From Gavia stellata (Eukaryota > Chordata > Aves > Gaviiformes > Gaviidae), in the NCBI RefSeq assembly GCF_030936135.1, contig NC_082610.1, forward strand, positions 17,866,428-17,930,427: DNA of 64,000 nt, read 5' to 3'. The stretch's first letter is position 1; every line of letters begins with the position of its first letter. Below the pieces are notes generated by a model. The model was not told the DNA's origin and ran no database searches. It worked only from the letters and a program-made list of their open reading frames with translations. Positions 1 through 14,500 of the stretch are shown here, piece by piece. A program made the translations under genes and the position numbers.

Positions 1-3000
1 CCCACATTGTCGTATTTTCTTTCAGCATGAACTATGGCTGTGGTTTCACAATACGTTATTTTCAGGATTTTGCATGTCAGGCTGTATACCACATTAGTGA
101 ACTGATTTTGCTGAAAAATGACGTGGCAAAAATGAGTTCTTTTTAAGTGAACTCTGATTCATTGTGAGGCCACACAGAGAGTTGTGTTGGCACAGCTTCA
201 AAGTGGCATGCCATGCTGTGGGAACAGAGCAGCGAAGGTCCAGGGGTATTTGAAGCTAGTGTCAGCCTCCCCCCCCACCCCATATACAATGAGCTATGTA
301 AGCACAGCCAATTCCTTTATTTTAATCGAGCAGTGTTCCCGTGTGTTTTCTCTCGTCTGTTCCATCTACTCCTTCCATTGTTTGCTTCCCTGATGGCTAC
401 ATTTCCTTTTTATCACCCCTCCACCCTCTCAGGTTTTCTCCCCAGAATAAATCCACTTCTACAAAATTCACCGGCTGACATCCGTATGCAAATTTCTGCA
501 AGCTCACTGAAAGTACATTATTCAAATAGCCTCTGGTGCTCTTTATGGTGTTAAGCAGATGAAGACAGAAACAAAAAAGACAAAGTACCTGTATTTGCAT
601 TAGCGTTTTGCACATTCATTTGCTAAAGGCTTGGCGCTAACCCTATCCAAACCAAAGCGCAATCCACTCTCCTAGAAACTAATGCGAACTCCTGCAGATA
701 CTCGACTTGCCTCACATCCTTGTGTCCTGGCAATTACAGGAAGGATCCGGCTCCAGAGGCATTCTCTAGAAATGTTAAAACAAAGCTTACCCTGGTTCAG
801 TTACAAGGCTCTCTTCCTACACATCATCTTATAGCTTGCTGTTGATGATGGTGTTTTTAAAATAATTTTTTCCTCCTCTGACATTTTGTTCTGATTATTG
901 GCTATGCGCAGATACAGTAAAGAGGAATTACTTGAAATAACATTCTATAACAACTACTGTTCTAGAAAGGAAACTGACAACACTGATGTTTTTGAAAGCT
1001 TCTAGTGGGGCCAATTCACATAAATAAATCTGGAAACTTAACTCAGACTTGTCTTTCTGTTAATGTCTGCCCCTGTCTGGCCCTGTGTCTGCAAACTCAT
1101 AAAATCTCCTTTTAGAGAACACATTCCCAAGGTTGCTGTCAACCTCAGCTAGCCTCTCTCTGTCCTAGTCAAAGTATGGAGGAACCTTCCCATAGGTTAT
1201 TTGCTGTGTACTGGTTGCATCCCTCCAGCTCTTGTCTCTGGCAGTTAACGACTTTTCTTAGCCCTCCTGTCTGAACAGGAAAGAAGTGCAGTGTACTACA
1301 GTTCAAGTTGCACTTGTCGTGACAGTCACATTTCTTTTGTTCCCTTTTTCTATTTGTGCAATTCTCAAAGATTTATTTGCTACAGGCATGACAAAGCCCT
1401 GTGCAGGACAGCTGGCCATGATTTCTGCTGGTGTATTTCACAATCCCTAGGTCTTTATGCTTTATTTAGCAATTCCTTGGCAATCATGGCAGATGATTCT
1501 GCTTTGTCAGGAGGCTGTGGTGCAGAAACATCTCATGCGTCGTTACCAGAATTTGAATGTGCTAATTCCCAACAAACATTCTCCAAAGCTGCAACGTAAA
1601 TATAAGCAAGATAATGTGTATAATTGCACATAGATGTATATACATCAGTCTCTCACACAGATACAGATTTATTTTCCCCTAACAAATACCTCTTTTCATC
1701 TCACATTGTATATTTATATTCCCACAGCAGGTTTAGATATTTTTTCCCTTTCTGAATTCTAGTTAATGCCTTCTCATACCTCCCCTTCTCCGTTGCATTT
1801 ACCTTTGATTAAAATACTGGGTTTGTTTCTTCACACTTCACATACACCCCAGTTAGAGACCATCCAATTCATCTCTGGAGCACATGCTGAAATTTCATAT
1901 TAATTTTGCAGTCTTTACTCTGCCCTTCACTTCTCTAGTTTTCTGTATTCTGATCCCCTGCATCTGCTTTGTTCTTATTTATTATGTTTTAATTCAAAAC
2001 AGAATGAAAACGTGGCTACTATTGGAAGCAAATAATTCCATTACACTGTTGCTGGCACCGGCCCAATAAACTCACTGATGCAATTTTCCTTGAGTGAGTA
2101 CTTGCACTAAAGTCAGTAGGAGCATTTCCATTAGTGAAGTTACATAAGCATATGCATATCTTGAGGATCAGAGCTGTGGACACACATCCAACTCTTAGGG
2201 TTGCAATAACATGCAGGTTAAGGTCAAGTTCTTTGAGTCACAATATACAGACTCCATCACAATCGAGGAGTGCGGCCTGCTTGCTTTACTTGCTACCTAA
2301 CCAGCGGTATAAGGGTTTCATTCTTTCCAGGGAAGTATTTCTCTGAGTGTGGTTACTATTGTATCCCTGGGCAGCCTTGTTACCATTCTTCCCTTGAGCC
2401 CATTACTTGCTGTCCTAGCAAGTATATAAAGAACACATCTTCCACAAATATATATTCACAAAATATAAAGAACACATCTTTCCTATCAGCCTTTTGCAGT
2501 GGTAGGCTCTTACATTCTCCTTTTCCCTTCCTGCAGTCTTCTCTGTTTTTGGTTAGACACTTCTAATTTGCTCAGCTTTCCTTCTCTTTTAGTACAAGGT
2601 CTCTGTTGTTCTTGTTGCTCCTGCTCAAACCTTCTTCAGCTGGTCTGTAATACCCTTGAAACTTGGCACCCAAACCCAAACAGAATATTGCAGCTAAAGC
2701 TGTTCTGACGAACAGCTGAGTGACTTCACGCAGGCTAACCTGTTTACACTGTCCTATACAGCATTTCTCTCTTGCAAGAACAGCATAGCATTGCTCACTT
2801 GGCATTTGCTCTGCCCGTAACGCTTAGATCATTTGCAACAGGACTGCAATTTAGCCAATGGTATCCCGTTACGTGTGTTGGAAGCTGATTCTTCCTGCTC
2901 AAGCAAAGTTCATTGTACTTGTCTCTGCTGCTGTTTCCCCCTTACTATTCACTTGCACCATTACTGGGACCCCTCTCTTTTTCTGACCAATAGTTAAGGC

Positions 3001-6000
3001 TCACTTTTCGTTAGGATTGCTAGCTCACCCCGAACCAGTAAGGGCACAGTAATTAGTGTAGTTTTCTTTTGCTCCACATGAAAGCTTCCTTTAAGGTTTA
3101 TAAACCAATGGATTTGCTCCATCTGCCGCTGAAGCTAAGGGGGGACTTTATGATTGATTTAACATCAATAATACTGAGCCTATTGTATTACTATATTTAA
3201 TCATTTCACCTACATATTCAAGTGTACTCCTTGGGTGGGTGGAGGAATCCGATAGTGATTAAACGTCAGGGTGTGTCTCAGCCTGCTGATCAGCATACTA
3301 GTATGAAGGAGAATTCTTACTACTGCTAAGTCCCGAGAGCTAATGACTACCATACACCTACGCTCTTAATCGAACCATTACAATTGAGGTCAAGCCATCC
3401 CTTGACCAGGCCCATTTTCACAATACGTGTTTGAAAGGCTCAAGCTTGACCTTTCTTCCTTCCATGGACACAGCCTAACCTTGGCTAAAATCTAAAGGAA
3501 GGATAAAACAGACCCACCCCCTTGTCACCCACCTGGAGGTGAACCATCTGTCATTTGTTACCACACGAGGAGGACGAGCTGCACATTCACAGTGTGCTAA
3601 GTAGCAGTGACAATAGCTGGAAAGAACCTGTGGAAAGCTAGGGGAAACAGTGAGAGAAGTTGTAGGGGGAAAAGGAGGCTGGGGAGAGAAGGCGTGGCAG
3701 AGGATGGGTGAGGAAGCAGAGACAGGAGGGAGAACAGTCCAGAAAGGGATGTAAGTAGGTGTCAAAGTGTTTCTCTGTGGTTCTGATCTCATCACTTTTT
3801 CTGGATAAATCCTTCAGGAAAGAATCTCTGCAGGGATCCCCCTTGTAGAGTTTCCCTACAGCCTTCATAACCGTCCCCCTGAAGTTATACCTCCCTGCCA
3901 ATTTCCTACATCCCAGAAATCTAGAACGCTCAAATAAGAAGTTCAGACCATCCAAAATGAAGGACTAAACAGCATTAGGACCTGCAAACTCCAGCATTCC
4001 AAGCACTGGTACAATGGTACAATTGTAACAGCTCCCGTTTACGAGGTTAAAGAAATAATGATTCATGAGACTGGCTGAGACCTGGAATGATTTAATCAGG
4101 CCATCCCTAATGTAAATGACATTGACTCACATTTCCAGATGTAGGTGGAACTGGCAATTGTCTTTTCCTCATAATTGTCTTAACTTGCTTTGCTAGTTAG
4201 GAATAGTTTTCTAGGTTATATTTCAAATCTGGTAATCATTAGAGGTACATTCTTTCCATAGTTTGTATTTATAGTCAATGGGAACATCTAGGACAGAATT
4301 TGACCTACAAACTTAAATATGTAGCAGCAGCCAACATAGAAAAATCTGTACTTAAGTCTGAACCAAAACTAAAGTAAGATTGCTCCTTATATACATATGT
4401 ACACAAAATTTAAAATATGAATGCACAGACTGGGGCAGGTAAGATTTTTGTGGCTTTTTTTCCCCCCACCCTTTAAGTATTTCTGATTGCTTGCCTTTAG
4501 GTAATCTTTTCATCAAATTTATACAATGGCATTCTCACTCATAATGGAGGGGAAAAAACTTTAAATATTAGGATAAAAAAAGTTGCAATTCTCTAAAAAG
4601 TTTAACAGAAAATAGTATATGGAAAGGGAGAAAGTTATGAAGTACTGGTCATCCCCCATTTTTTTTTTTTTTCATTCAGCTGTGTTTATAGCCTTTGTCT
4701 CTTCTTTGCTTTCCTGCCTACCTTTCCTCTCATCCAAAAAGTGCTTAGACCATGCTCCTCTTTCTGACTATCTGCCTAGTCTTTCCCAAGGCATGGACTT
4801 ATTCCAGACCCTTGCAATTAAACAATACTCCGTGATGTTACAGTGATGCAAACTGACCCTAGTTAAGCTGACTGCAGTGGAATGTCATGACTTTGACCAC
4901 AAAGATTTGACCCAATTACTGTGACCTGACACACTTGCAATCTAGTACAGCCTGAAGTCTCAAAGCAATAGGCCCTGAAACCACCAGAGATTTACGTGAG
5001 GGCTGGAACCAAGCAGAACAAGAATGAATTAAACCCAGGAGAAAGGCACTTTAAAAACTGTAATTATAATACATAGTTTGTTAATACATGCTTACTTTGC
5101 TTGTTAGAGGACATTGGGTGAGATGTCCACATGCTTTTTAAGAACAGAAGTCTTAATAATCCAGGAGGACATGACAGAGCTGACTATATCCTCTTCTGAA
5201 TATACATTCAAATATTAGGGACATAATGCAGTCTGTGTGCTGATTGATCAGTACGTGGTGAAGCTCCACTGCAGTGCAAGCGGTAAGGCGCGGTGGTAAG
5301 GCAATGTGCAGTACTCGAACAGATCCATGCAGTGTTCTGCGATTCTGCCCATAACAGCTGAGACAACTATAGAAGAAGGTAAGGAAATATTTACTGTGGT
5401 CAGCCTTTGTGCTTAAGAACCACATCTACAAATCTTATGGAAGCAGGTTTTTTTTCTGGTGATTTTGCAACATTCATAATGTTAAGCGACTCCTAGTTTT
5501 GTTTTTTCCCCCACTTCTATAGTATCTATAGAGCAGCCTTTAAAATCTTCTTCCCCACCCCTTTAAATACCAAAGCAACATTTCCCTGCTCTGTTAGCAC
5601 CATTGGGTGGAACATTGCACTGACGTGGAACATTTGCACCTGTACATTACTGCAATCATACTGAAAGTCACAGTATTTATTCCTTGGAAGTCAAACAACA
5701 GGTAGAAGATAAAGCAAGAAAAACTGTCGAAGTGTCAAATCTCACTAAAACCAAAAACAACAACAAAAAACCCACCAAAAAAAAAAAAAGCAAGTTACTT
5801 GGCATTGCTCATTGGCTTTGTCTGTAAAAGCTCCTGAAAGCTGCATGCAGAAACTTAGGAAATATCACTCCATAACAGTCCAGGATCTCGTCTAGTTTAG
5901 ATTCTCAGCTCCATAAAGGGCTACACTATATTCTTGCATGGATACCATTCAGAATCCTGCATAATTTTTGGACTTGTTTTGCCATTCTGTCAGTACCACT

Positions 6001-8365
6001 TTTCTGCTCTTGATGCTGGAAGACTTCCTGGCTTGGAATATGAACACAAGAACAGCTGTAGAAGATCATAACAAATTCCATTTAGCTCTGTATCCCATCA
6101 CAGACAGCGGCCTGCAGGGATGCTGAAGAAATGCTGTAAGAACAGGATGGAACGATGAAGTAATACATCTCCAAAATAAGCTCTCAGTCGCTAGTGTCGT
6201 GGTTCAGAGACGGCTTGATATAAAAAAAAAAAGGGGGGGGGGGGAAGTAGTGCCCTGTGCAATGCCAGTTACCAGCTGCCTTCCTCACTTTCCAGTCTTA
6301 TAAAAGCTTGTGCTTGTGAACAAAGCTTCTGTCTCTGCATCTTATCTATTTTTGTCTCCTTCATTGTTGTTCACTAGCATTGAGAACCAGAATTCCTAAA
6401 CTGAAAATTAAATAATGTGCTATTTCTGGAAAAAACTAATTATCCAAATGCAAGAATATGCCTTACAAATCTCAGCAGCTCAGTGTCTTTATTCCAAAAG
6501 AGAAGTCATGGATAACCACACGATCAAATTTTGCAAGCTTGGATCTAGAACTACACTTAAAATTAACCACTTGGGGCCTATCTATGAGGCCAAATTAACC
6601 GTCACATTACTTTGTAAATTGCTATCTATTCCAAGTTCATTGTGTGTGTGTAGACATAAATAAACATGTACTATCTAGGACAGTGATGAATGGTGACTAA
6701 ACGTACCCTGGAAATTCAGTCCTGAATACTTTTTTCTAATCAAATCTTTTGTTCTGTCAGCAAGTTCCAGGGAGTGATTTATGTACTTTAGAATAGTCAG
6801 AGTGTGTTATTATGACTCTGTATTAACTATTTTTCCCCAGAATACTGCCTTCTGTGCTCTTAGGAGATAAAGCTGCATCTCCAGTGGAAAAGAGGACTCA
6901 AACAAAAAGGTGGGCTTTGCTGTGACCACCACTATTGATAATCCAAAAGAAGTTCTTTTAGGTAAGACTCTTCAGGGGACTAGTCCGATATCCTAGTACT
7001 CAGAATAAACACTTAATTCTCTCCAGAAGTGACTAGCATGCAGGCAGGGAGAAGAATGAGAACAGCATCCTTAAAGCAGTGATCTCTGACAGAAGTTTGG
7101 GAGGTGGATACAGAGGTATGGAATAGCTGTAGGGGAAACAAATCATGATAGGGTCCATAACCACTTTTCAGAGGTAGATCAGAGAAAAAGGCAACTCCAA
7201 ACAACGTGTTCACAGAAAACATAAGAGCGGAGAAGAAAACAGAGGCAGCAGTGGGGAAGCAGCCAGGATACAGCTCCCAAGAGACTTCCCAGCCCAAGGG
7301 AACACCTGGAGGCCTTGCTCCCTCTACTGGAGCGTCCTAATAGACCCACAAGAGACTTGCTAGTTTGACCCACTTTGAAGTCCACAGCAAATTTCTTGGA
7401 CTAGGAAAAAAAGATTAATGCAGGGTTGATTACCATTGCTGGCTTACTATCACAAGGATTTTTTAAAAGGACTGAATATGTACTTGAGTATGCAGATGAA
7501 GGCAGAGGGGAGAGAGCTATTTCATTGCTTTTGTTTTGAAAAGAAACAGCATAAGGCATACAAGATGAAATCTGTATTTTTCAAATATCATAATTATATT
7601 AGTTCAGTCAAACAGGGACGTAGGAGAAGCAAGCAGACCTTTTCAGTGTCTCATGTAGTGCAGAAGAACAACTCCTGTTACATGACCTTTGCTCTAGGTC
7701 AGATTACTCACCATCATTCCTGTAGCTACATATAGCAAAAACCACCTGCCTTTTTGAACTGTATGTTCTTGCAGAGCACAGCCCGGCCTTAAATACTTTG
7801 GCTTATGAATAAATAGCCTATTCCTACAGCAAACAGAGAGTAAACCTCTCCTAAAGTATCTTCAGATGAATACAATGTCATCACTTAGTTATTTAGCATT
7901 CGTGTTGGATAATACAAGTCATAGTAGCATGATGTATAACAACAGCAAGAAACCGTGACTCACATACTCACTGACACAGCTCTACTCTTGCTTGCAATAG
8001 TTTGTGGCTGAGGCTCCTCTTTCTCTCTTGTAGAATTAGGGTCACCTTTGGGCTCTGAGACACTCCACGTGACTTTGGACAGATTGCAGGACCTCGCACC
8101 TTGCAACTCAGCTTTCTGTCTGCTAGATGAGAGTTGAGAGAGCCTTACTTCTTCATGCCTTTTTATAACTTAAATTACATAGCTTTGGTGTGGAATCTGC
8201 CTCCTCCTGCATATAACATCCAACATTTGGTACAAACACCTCCAATTTTAGTTGAACCTTGGAAGTATAATAGTAGAAGAGTAAAATATTTGTCTAAAAA
8301 CTCAGCTAGATGTAAATTAATGGATTTTGTGGCCTCTCCACTTTGAACAGCTTCTCATTTTCCAG
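1..8365. other. 5' flanking intergenic region, no gene recognised
   Basis: AT-rich DNA with only short open frames, none of which resembles a known protein or joins to another frame through good splice sites. From synteny with mammals KCNQ1 would be expected further to the left on the - strand, but no potassium-channel exon is visible here. Low-complexity patches include an A run at about 5777-5789 and an A run followed directly by about 13 G near 6222-6244. Confidence 0.6.
6222..6244. repeat. A run joined to G run
   Basis: About ten A followed directly by three A-GG transition bases and about thirteen G. A simple homopolymer junction upstream of TRPM5; its length is likely to vary between individuals or reads. 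Confidence 0.7.
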
Positions 8366-8420
8366 TGTTCTGTCATCTCGGTGGACACCTTGGTCTACTG
8401 GTGATCACTTTAGAAATTCA
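8366..8420 (+). other. TRPM5: possible TRPM5 5' UTR segment
   Basis: A pyrimidine stretch ending in AG at 8364-8365 could be a 3' splice site, which would make 8366-8420 the 5' UTR part of the first coding exon and put the true first exon and promoter further upstream. No CpG island or convincing TATA box was seen near the start, which fits a tissue-restricted gene. The transcription start cannot be fixed from sequence. Confidence 0.3.
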
Positions 8421-8537
8421 ATGGAGGAAATGGAAACCAGACCCTGCAGCAGTGACAAAGAGGAAGCTTTCAAAAGAGAACTACCATACTGCATAGGAGA
8501 AATAGACTTCACAGCTTCTGGGAAGAAACGTGGAAAG
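8421..8537 (+). CDS. TRPM5: TRPM5 coding exon 1
   Basis: Residues 1-39, ending in [14 protein letters not shown] before a GTACAG donor, phase 0. The GEIDFT motif matches human GDIDFT and TRPM4 GELDFT. The ATG at 8421 has a poor upstream context (T at -3); the next in-frame ATG at 8430 has G at -3 and +4, so initiation at residue 4 is possible. The extreme N-terminus is not conserved with mammals. Confidence 0.8.
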
Positions 8538-11500
8538 GTACAGCACTGAGGAGTTTTAACCCTTTAGGACTATTGTTGTTGTTCAGCTGTTACTTCTTAG
8601 CATTAAAATGTAGAGACTGTAATAGTGAGGGTCAATGTGCCACAGGGTGAGGCACCACACTGTACTCCAAGTAGGGACCATACCTTCCTGAACATGAAGT
8701 AAGGCCTATTTATATACATAAATCAAATTACTTGACTTGCACTGACATGCTACAAGTACAGTTGATCACTTTTTCCTTAAAAAAAACCCAAATTATGTGC
8801 CCAGCTTCCTTCATTTTGCATAATTTCCCTGTTTTAACTTCTTTCTGCCAAAAATTAATCACTACGGATTTCAACATTTTAAACATACTTTTGAGCCTTT
8901 TCAAGACTCTCCTTAAAGTTCTCTCTTTCTGTTCAGCTAATATGCAGAGAAGGATGTACATGGACAGACCCACCTCCTCACTAGCCCCTTGCATGCATTA
9001 GTGCTAGAGCAGAAAGAATTCCTAGGATTAGAAATATGCCTTAAGATTTTGTTTCATTGTAAAGTCTGAAGCACAAAGCCAAAATATATGCAGAACAGGA
9101 AGAAGCGATAGATTCATGAAACACGTCCTTGAAAAACAGACGTGAAATCAGGCAAATATTTCAGCTAGTGCAGAAACAAGAAACGCCCAAGGAATTTGCT
9201 GGCTTTGCTAGACTAACATGGAACTGAAGGCAGTTCAAGAGGAACAGCAGCATTAAAGGAGAGAGTGATATGTCAGTCTACAACACAGAATTAATGAAAC
9301 TGACCCAATTAGTGAAATAACAATTATACAGAAGCCTGCTAAATTCATCCTAGTATTTCGTTCTCTGTCAGGTCTTGCTCAAATCCATTTTTTTTTTTAA
9401 ATAACCAAGTTGATGATAAATTTCCCTCTGCATTCACCATGAACAAAATCTCTACTGTATCCTACTGTCCCATTGTTATTCAGTGGTTTTTTTGTTTTGT
9501 TTGTTGAAGTTTATTAAGGTCCCAAGTACCATTCATCCTGGAATTATATTCGAAGTTATGCTCAACAAATGGAAGCTACCCGCTCCCAATCTGGTTGTCT
9601 CTTTATTAGGGGAAGAAGAAAATTTCCAGATGAAGCCTTGGTTACGGGACACCTTAAAAAAAGGACTTCTAAAGGCAGCTCAAAGCACAGGTTAGTGCTT
9701 TAGGCTTTAAAGAAGGAATTTCTATTCCTACTGGATTCTCACACCTAGAATCCAGTGATCTTTTAATGTCAATGGGCCTGCTCACATGATTATTTTTGGA
9801 AGTTTGAGGCTTTGCTGTATGCAACCGACAACCTGTATTTATATAGCTTTGAAAATTAAAGTTATCGTATTAGAAATAGCAAAAATAACTTACTTAAAAC
9901 CAAATTACTCTAGGCATCCATTCCTGAAGTGTAAAATTACCTGATGTTATTCCCTCGGAGATGACACTAGAAAGATAGCATGAGATGGGAGCAAATACAT
10001 TGTCCCTCTTTGGTGCCATAGCAAAATAATTCTTGAGAGAGCATAGCAATTTGACTTCAACAAGAGTGAATTTAGGTCAAAAATAAGACCTCTTGTTTTC
10101 TCCATACTCACTTTTTAGCTACCAGTCAAAATCATGTTACAATAGTTTTCATTTTTTGAAAATAGCTTTCTTCAAATCTAAAGAGTTGAACAGACTTTGC
10201 TAGTAAAACAGTGAGACTCAAGTTTAAACAAAAAGACCTTGGTAATGTATAACACAAAATAAACCAGCTCACTTTCTCCCTTACTGTTCACGTGAATGAC
10301 AACTGTAGTGAAAAGCATTTAAAAACAAACCCAAACAAATCAACATCTGGGAACATACATGGAAGCGGCTTCATTTAAGATGACATTTTTTTCCCCTGTA
10401 GCTTTATGAAAATACCTGCAAAACTAAGTGAAAATATCTGTAAGCATTTCACAGCAAGCTCTTGGTTTAGCTTCACTGATCCAGACAAGATTGTAAGTTT
10501 TGCTTTTTGTAATGGAACAGCCCAGTACCAAAACTCTTTTTGGTACTTTTGTACCACACAGATATTCTCTATCTCCAAGTGCCTTCTATACTTAAGACTG
10601 GACAGCATCAAGATCTCCAGTTCCTTTATGTTACGTATTTGAAAAAGGTTGGTTAGCTGTTTACCTAGGGTTCTCCAAATTCTTTGTCACCATAACAATA
10701 CTGCTGTAAATCCTACTCTCCTGAAGAATTCACTCTCCAACACACAAAAGAACAAGAGAAAGAGAACACCAGATTAGGCAGGTTATGCCCAAGCTCTTCC
10801 TCTACCAGGTGATTGCATTTGACTGTTTAGTCCTCAGTTCAAGCCAACAACCTCCTCCACCCCGTCCCTTTGCTCTTCCTCGTGCAACAATCAGACCTGC
10901 TCAGTATAGTGATGTTTCTGCTAATATTTAGACAGTAAGTGCCTCTAGACTGGACACAGCATTCTTGATGGGTGTATTGACAAAGAGTAAAGATGGCAAG
11001 ATTGCATCACATCATATGTGAAGCACGTTTGCTTGGGCATATAATTTCTTCTTGTTTTCCTTATTAAAGTCTTACATACTTTATATGTATTTTAATTCTA
11101 AAAGTTACAGTCCACCAAGTCCTGTCTACAGTTTATCGATCTAAAAAACCACCTTAAATCCAGTACTGCAAGTATTGTTACTTGACACACGAACATGTTC
11201 AATTATAAAGAAATTATCTAACTATTTTTAACAAATAATTTCAGGTGCCTGGATTTTTACCAGCGCTTTACGTGTAGGAATAACAAGACACTTAGTGCAA
11301 GCAGTCCGAGATCATGCACTGGCTAGTACTTCATCCAAAGTAAGAGTGATTGCCATAGGAATAACTTCAGTAAGAAAAATTCAGCACAGAGAAATTCTGG
11401 ACAACACAAAGGTATTTTTCTCTTATTCTACTCGTGAAACAGGATTGATCAGAAGTAAGCTACACCTTTACAAGATTTGGAAGTAGTAAGCAGAAAAACG

Positions 11501-14500
11501 TTGATCTAACTTAAAAACAAAAGTGGGGTTTAAAGTGTGATTTGGGGGAAAACAACTAAAGAGGAGGAAGAATTGTTAAGCCCTGACGATTCTATGCCCT
11601 GTGCACTCAGAATACTTGGCAGCAATTCTGCAAATATCCAGCAGGTGACAGCATTAGACATTAGCGCAGCGACGAGAGTAATCGTGCATCATAAGGTACC
11701 TTTAATATTTTTTTCCCTTGCCCACTTACTGCAGAAAACACTTACTCCAAGCTATTTCATAAATACTGTAAAAAGTATATTTTCTAGTATGGAACACAAG
11801 CCATAAATATTTCAAAACTAAGTTTTCATAAGTAATCATTGAATTGGTGTCTAATATGCAAAAACTTGCTCAACACACCAGACCAAAAACGCTAGCCATG
11901 CAAGCTTTTGCCTAGTTGTTGGAAACTCCAGGGACTTCACAATTCAGGTCAAAGCAATCAAAGTTCTTGGGGGAAAAAAAACAAAACAAACAAACCCAAA
12001 ACAAATAAAAAACCTCTCCCAACACAACAGTTGCTGAAAACATCAAGGGAAGTTGATACTGAATTGACCTAGAGGTGGAGAAAAAAAAATTACGGCATGA
12101 CCTTCTTGCCACTGGATATACAGTCTGTCCTAAGCAGAATATTACAAAGTAGGTGCGCAGTGACAGTGAATGACAGTTTCTCTGTGCCATTTTACTTCCC
12201 CGCAGAAGCTAAGAAACAAATGACAAACACAGCCCTTTGAACTCACACCTAGTTCTCCTCTCAGATAGGCTAGCAAGTACCAGCTAGCAGCTGGGAGACT
12301 GCCAGACCGTATCAGCAGTTTATCGTCATTTGGCTTCCCCTTTTTCCATCTTTTTTGCCAAGGACAGCTACCTATGTGCTCTACCAGGTGGGACTCTTTA
12401 GCTGGAAGACTTTAACCTATTTGTGTGGCTGAACTGGTCCGAAAGGACCTCTGAGGAAAGAATTCGGTTCATCACATTTGTGAATTTTATTCAATAAAGT
12501 TGCTTTGGCAAATGCAAACTAAGTATTTCACCTCCCTCCTAGGCTAAGTGATCAAAATGCATCTGGATCTTTCCCAACCAGCAGCAACAAGTGCACTGGT
12601 CTTTTTATTGTATTAGATTTTCTCCCCCTTAACTAAAACCCAAACTCTTTGTCAAGGAATATATCGTGTAAAGTGTTCCTGACCCTATGACTTCTGGCAC
12701 TGCTTCCACCCAAAGACATTCTGGATTTTAGTCAGTAACTTTAAGACAAAGGAACTATAGACAGGGATGTTGATCTAAACCCAGTTCTCTTACACTTGGC
12801 ACTAACACAAGCAGCTTGTTGTATGAAATAGAGCTAACAATCCACACTAACAAGGAGAAAAAACAAGCCCTGAAGTCAGTGGATCCCTCCCATCTCTTCT
12901 GTGTTAATGGTATGCTTTAAACATCATTGAAAGATCACTTCCACATTTGCAGAAAATAAATAGGAAAATCCCCAAGGGCCTTTTTCAATTGGTTGTTGTG
13001 CCTCCAGGCCCTAATCAAAGGCCAGATCTTTGGCGAGGAGGCTTAACATTACATGGCAGCAGAATACAGGCACACCCTCTGTCAAAACAAAAATTGAAGG
13101 AAAATTAATTGTGTCAAGAAGCTTTCCCCAACAAATGAGAGACAGAAGGATGTCAAAGAAACTTGTGGCACTTGCTGTTTGTAAAGGACATGCAAATTTA
13201 TTGCTTTTTTCCCTGGAACAGCCTCTGATGTTCCTACTCTTCCCAGAGCTGCTGACAGGGAAAAAAGCCATAGGAACACATCGGATTACAGCCTTTTCAC
13301 CTTGCTTTGAAGGAGATTTCTCTTCTCCAGTTTACTGTATGCAGCTTCATTTCAGAAAGCCACTTAGGGGCATGCTATGCAGTGTGCTCCACTCTTCTAC
13401 CTGCAGCGTGAAGGAGCTTGTCCTCTAGGTTACTTAATGTTTTTATGCATAAGTAGTGCTGCAACGAGCTCCTGGTGAAGCGTTCACTGCCTCTCCAACA
13501 TCAGCCTTAGCCTTGGCTGTGGAGAACCTGGATAACCCCTGGGTTGGACTTCGCCCAGGATTCAACCGGGCACCTGCTTTTCTTAGCAGACACTGCCAAA
13601 AGCTGAGATTAAGAAAGGCTCTACATAAAATCTGGCTCTTAAAAACCAGAACATAAATCTCTCCACCACGCCTTAACGATAACTAGGTTACTTGCATAGT
13701 TACACTGCTATGTCTAGAAAGGCTTTAACAGCTGCCTGTGTCCACAAAATTAGTGTGAGGAAAACACAATACACAGGCACAATAGCCAAGCTGACAGTCT
13801 GAGTTTTGTTCATCAGCTCAAAGGCTGCAGGAGTTGGACAAGAGGCACAACAGAAGGAAATGCAGATTTTAAACAATTGCTTTAATCTGGTTTGCTTGCA
13901 ACAGGACAGTGATCATGAAGATGAAAAAGAAGAATAACCAGGTATTCACAGCCTGGCTTGCAGCCAGGAATGATGTACCAAAGTGGATGTGCAACAGTAG
14001 GAAAGAAAGATTTATCAAGGAAGTAAGGGGGGCTTGAAAAAGCCTATGTATGGAAGACCATATGTAGCACAATCCTTAGAACAAGACTATGACAGAGGTT
14101 CTGTTTTACCCAGACAGTGATTTTATGCAAAAATTCATTAATAAATAATTTCAAGATATAAACACCCCTCGCACAAAATAAAAGCTAATACGATTGCACT
14201 TTCTAAAATCTGCCTGTCACACACTCTTTTAGAATGCAATTTCCAAACTGAGAATAACCACTAGACCTCATATAACCCTGTCAATTAAATAAAGCTGGAT
14301 TTAAATTGATATGGACACATAGCAGGCTAACTTATCTACTGGGCTAAACATGGACAAAACGCTACTGAAATGAATAGGTTTGCCCCTGTTTATACCGGCT
14401 GAGGCTTTAGCCCTCTGAGACATTACAGCTCCATCCACAATTATCGGGTCTCATGGCCCCTTTCCATTTGTCTGACAAACGTTTCCAAAACCTCTGAATG

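Noticed and set aside
1-8420. KCNQ1 exons expected from synteny
   Set aside because: No potassium-channel motif in any frame; the gene must lie outside the window.
11537-11806. open frame as an extra TRPM5 exon after exon 3
   Set aside because: Exons 3 and 4 join in phase and their translation runs on from one to the other as in human TRPM5, leaving no gap to fill; no good acceptor precedes the frame.
13030-13428. 132-codon + strand frame in TRPM5 intron 3
   Set aside because: Intronic, overlapped by a - strand frame of similar length, no domain.
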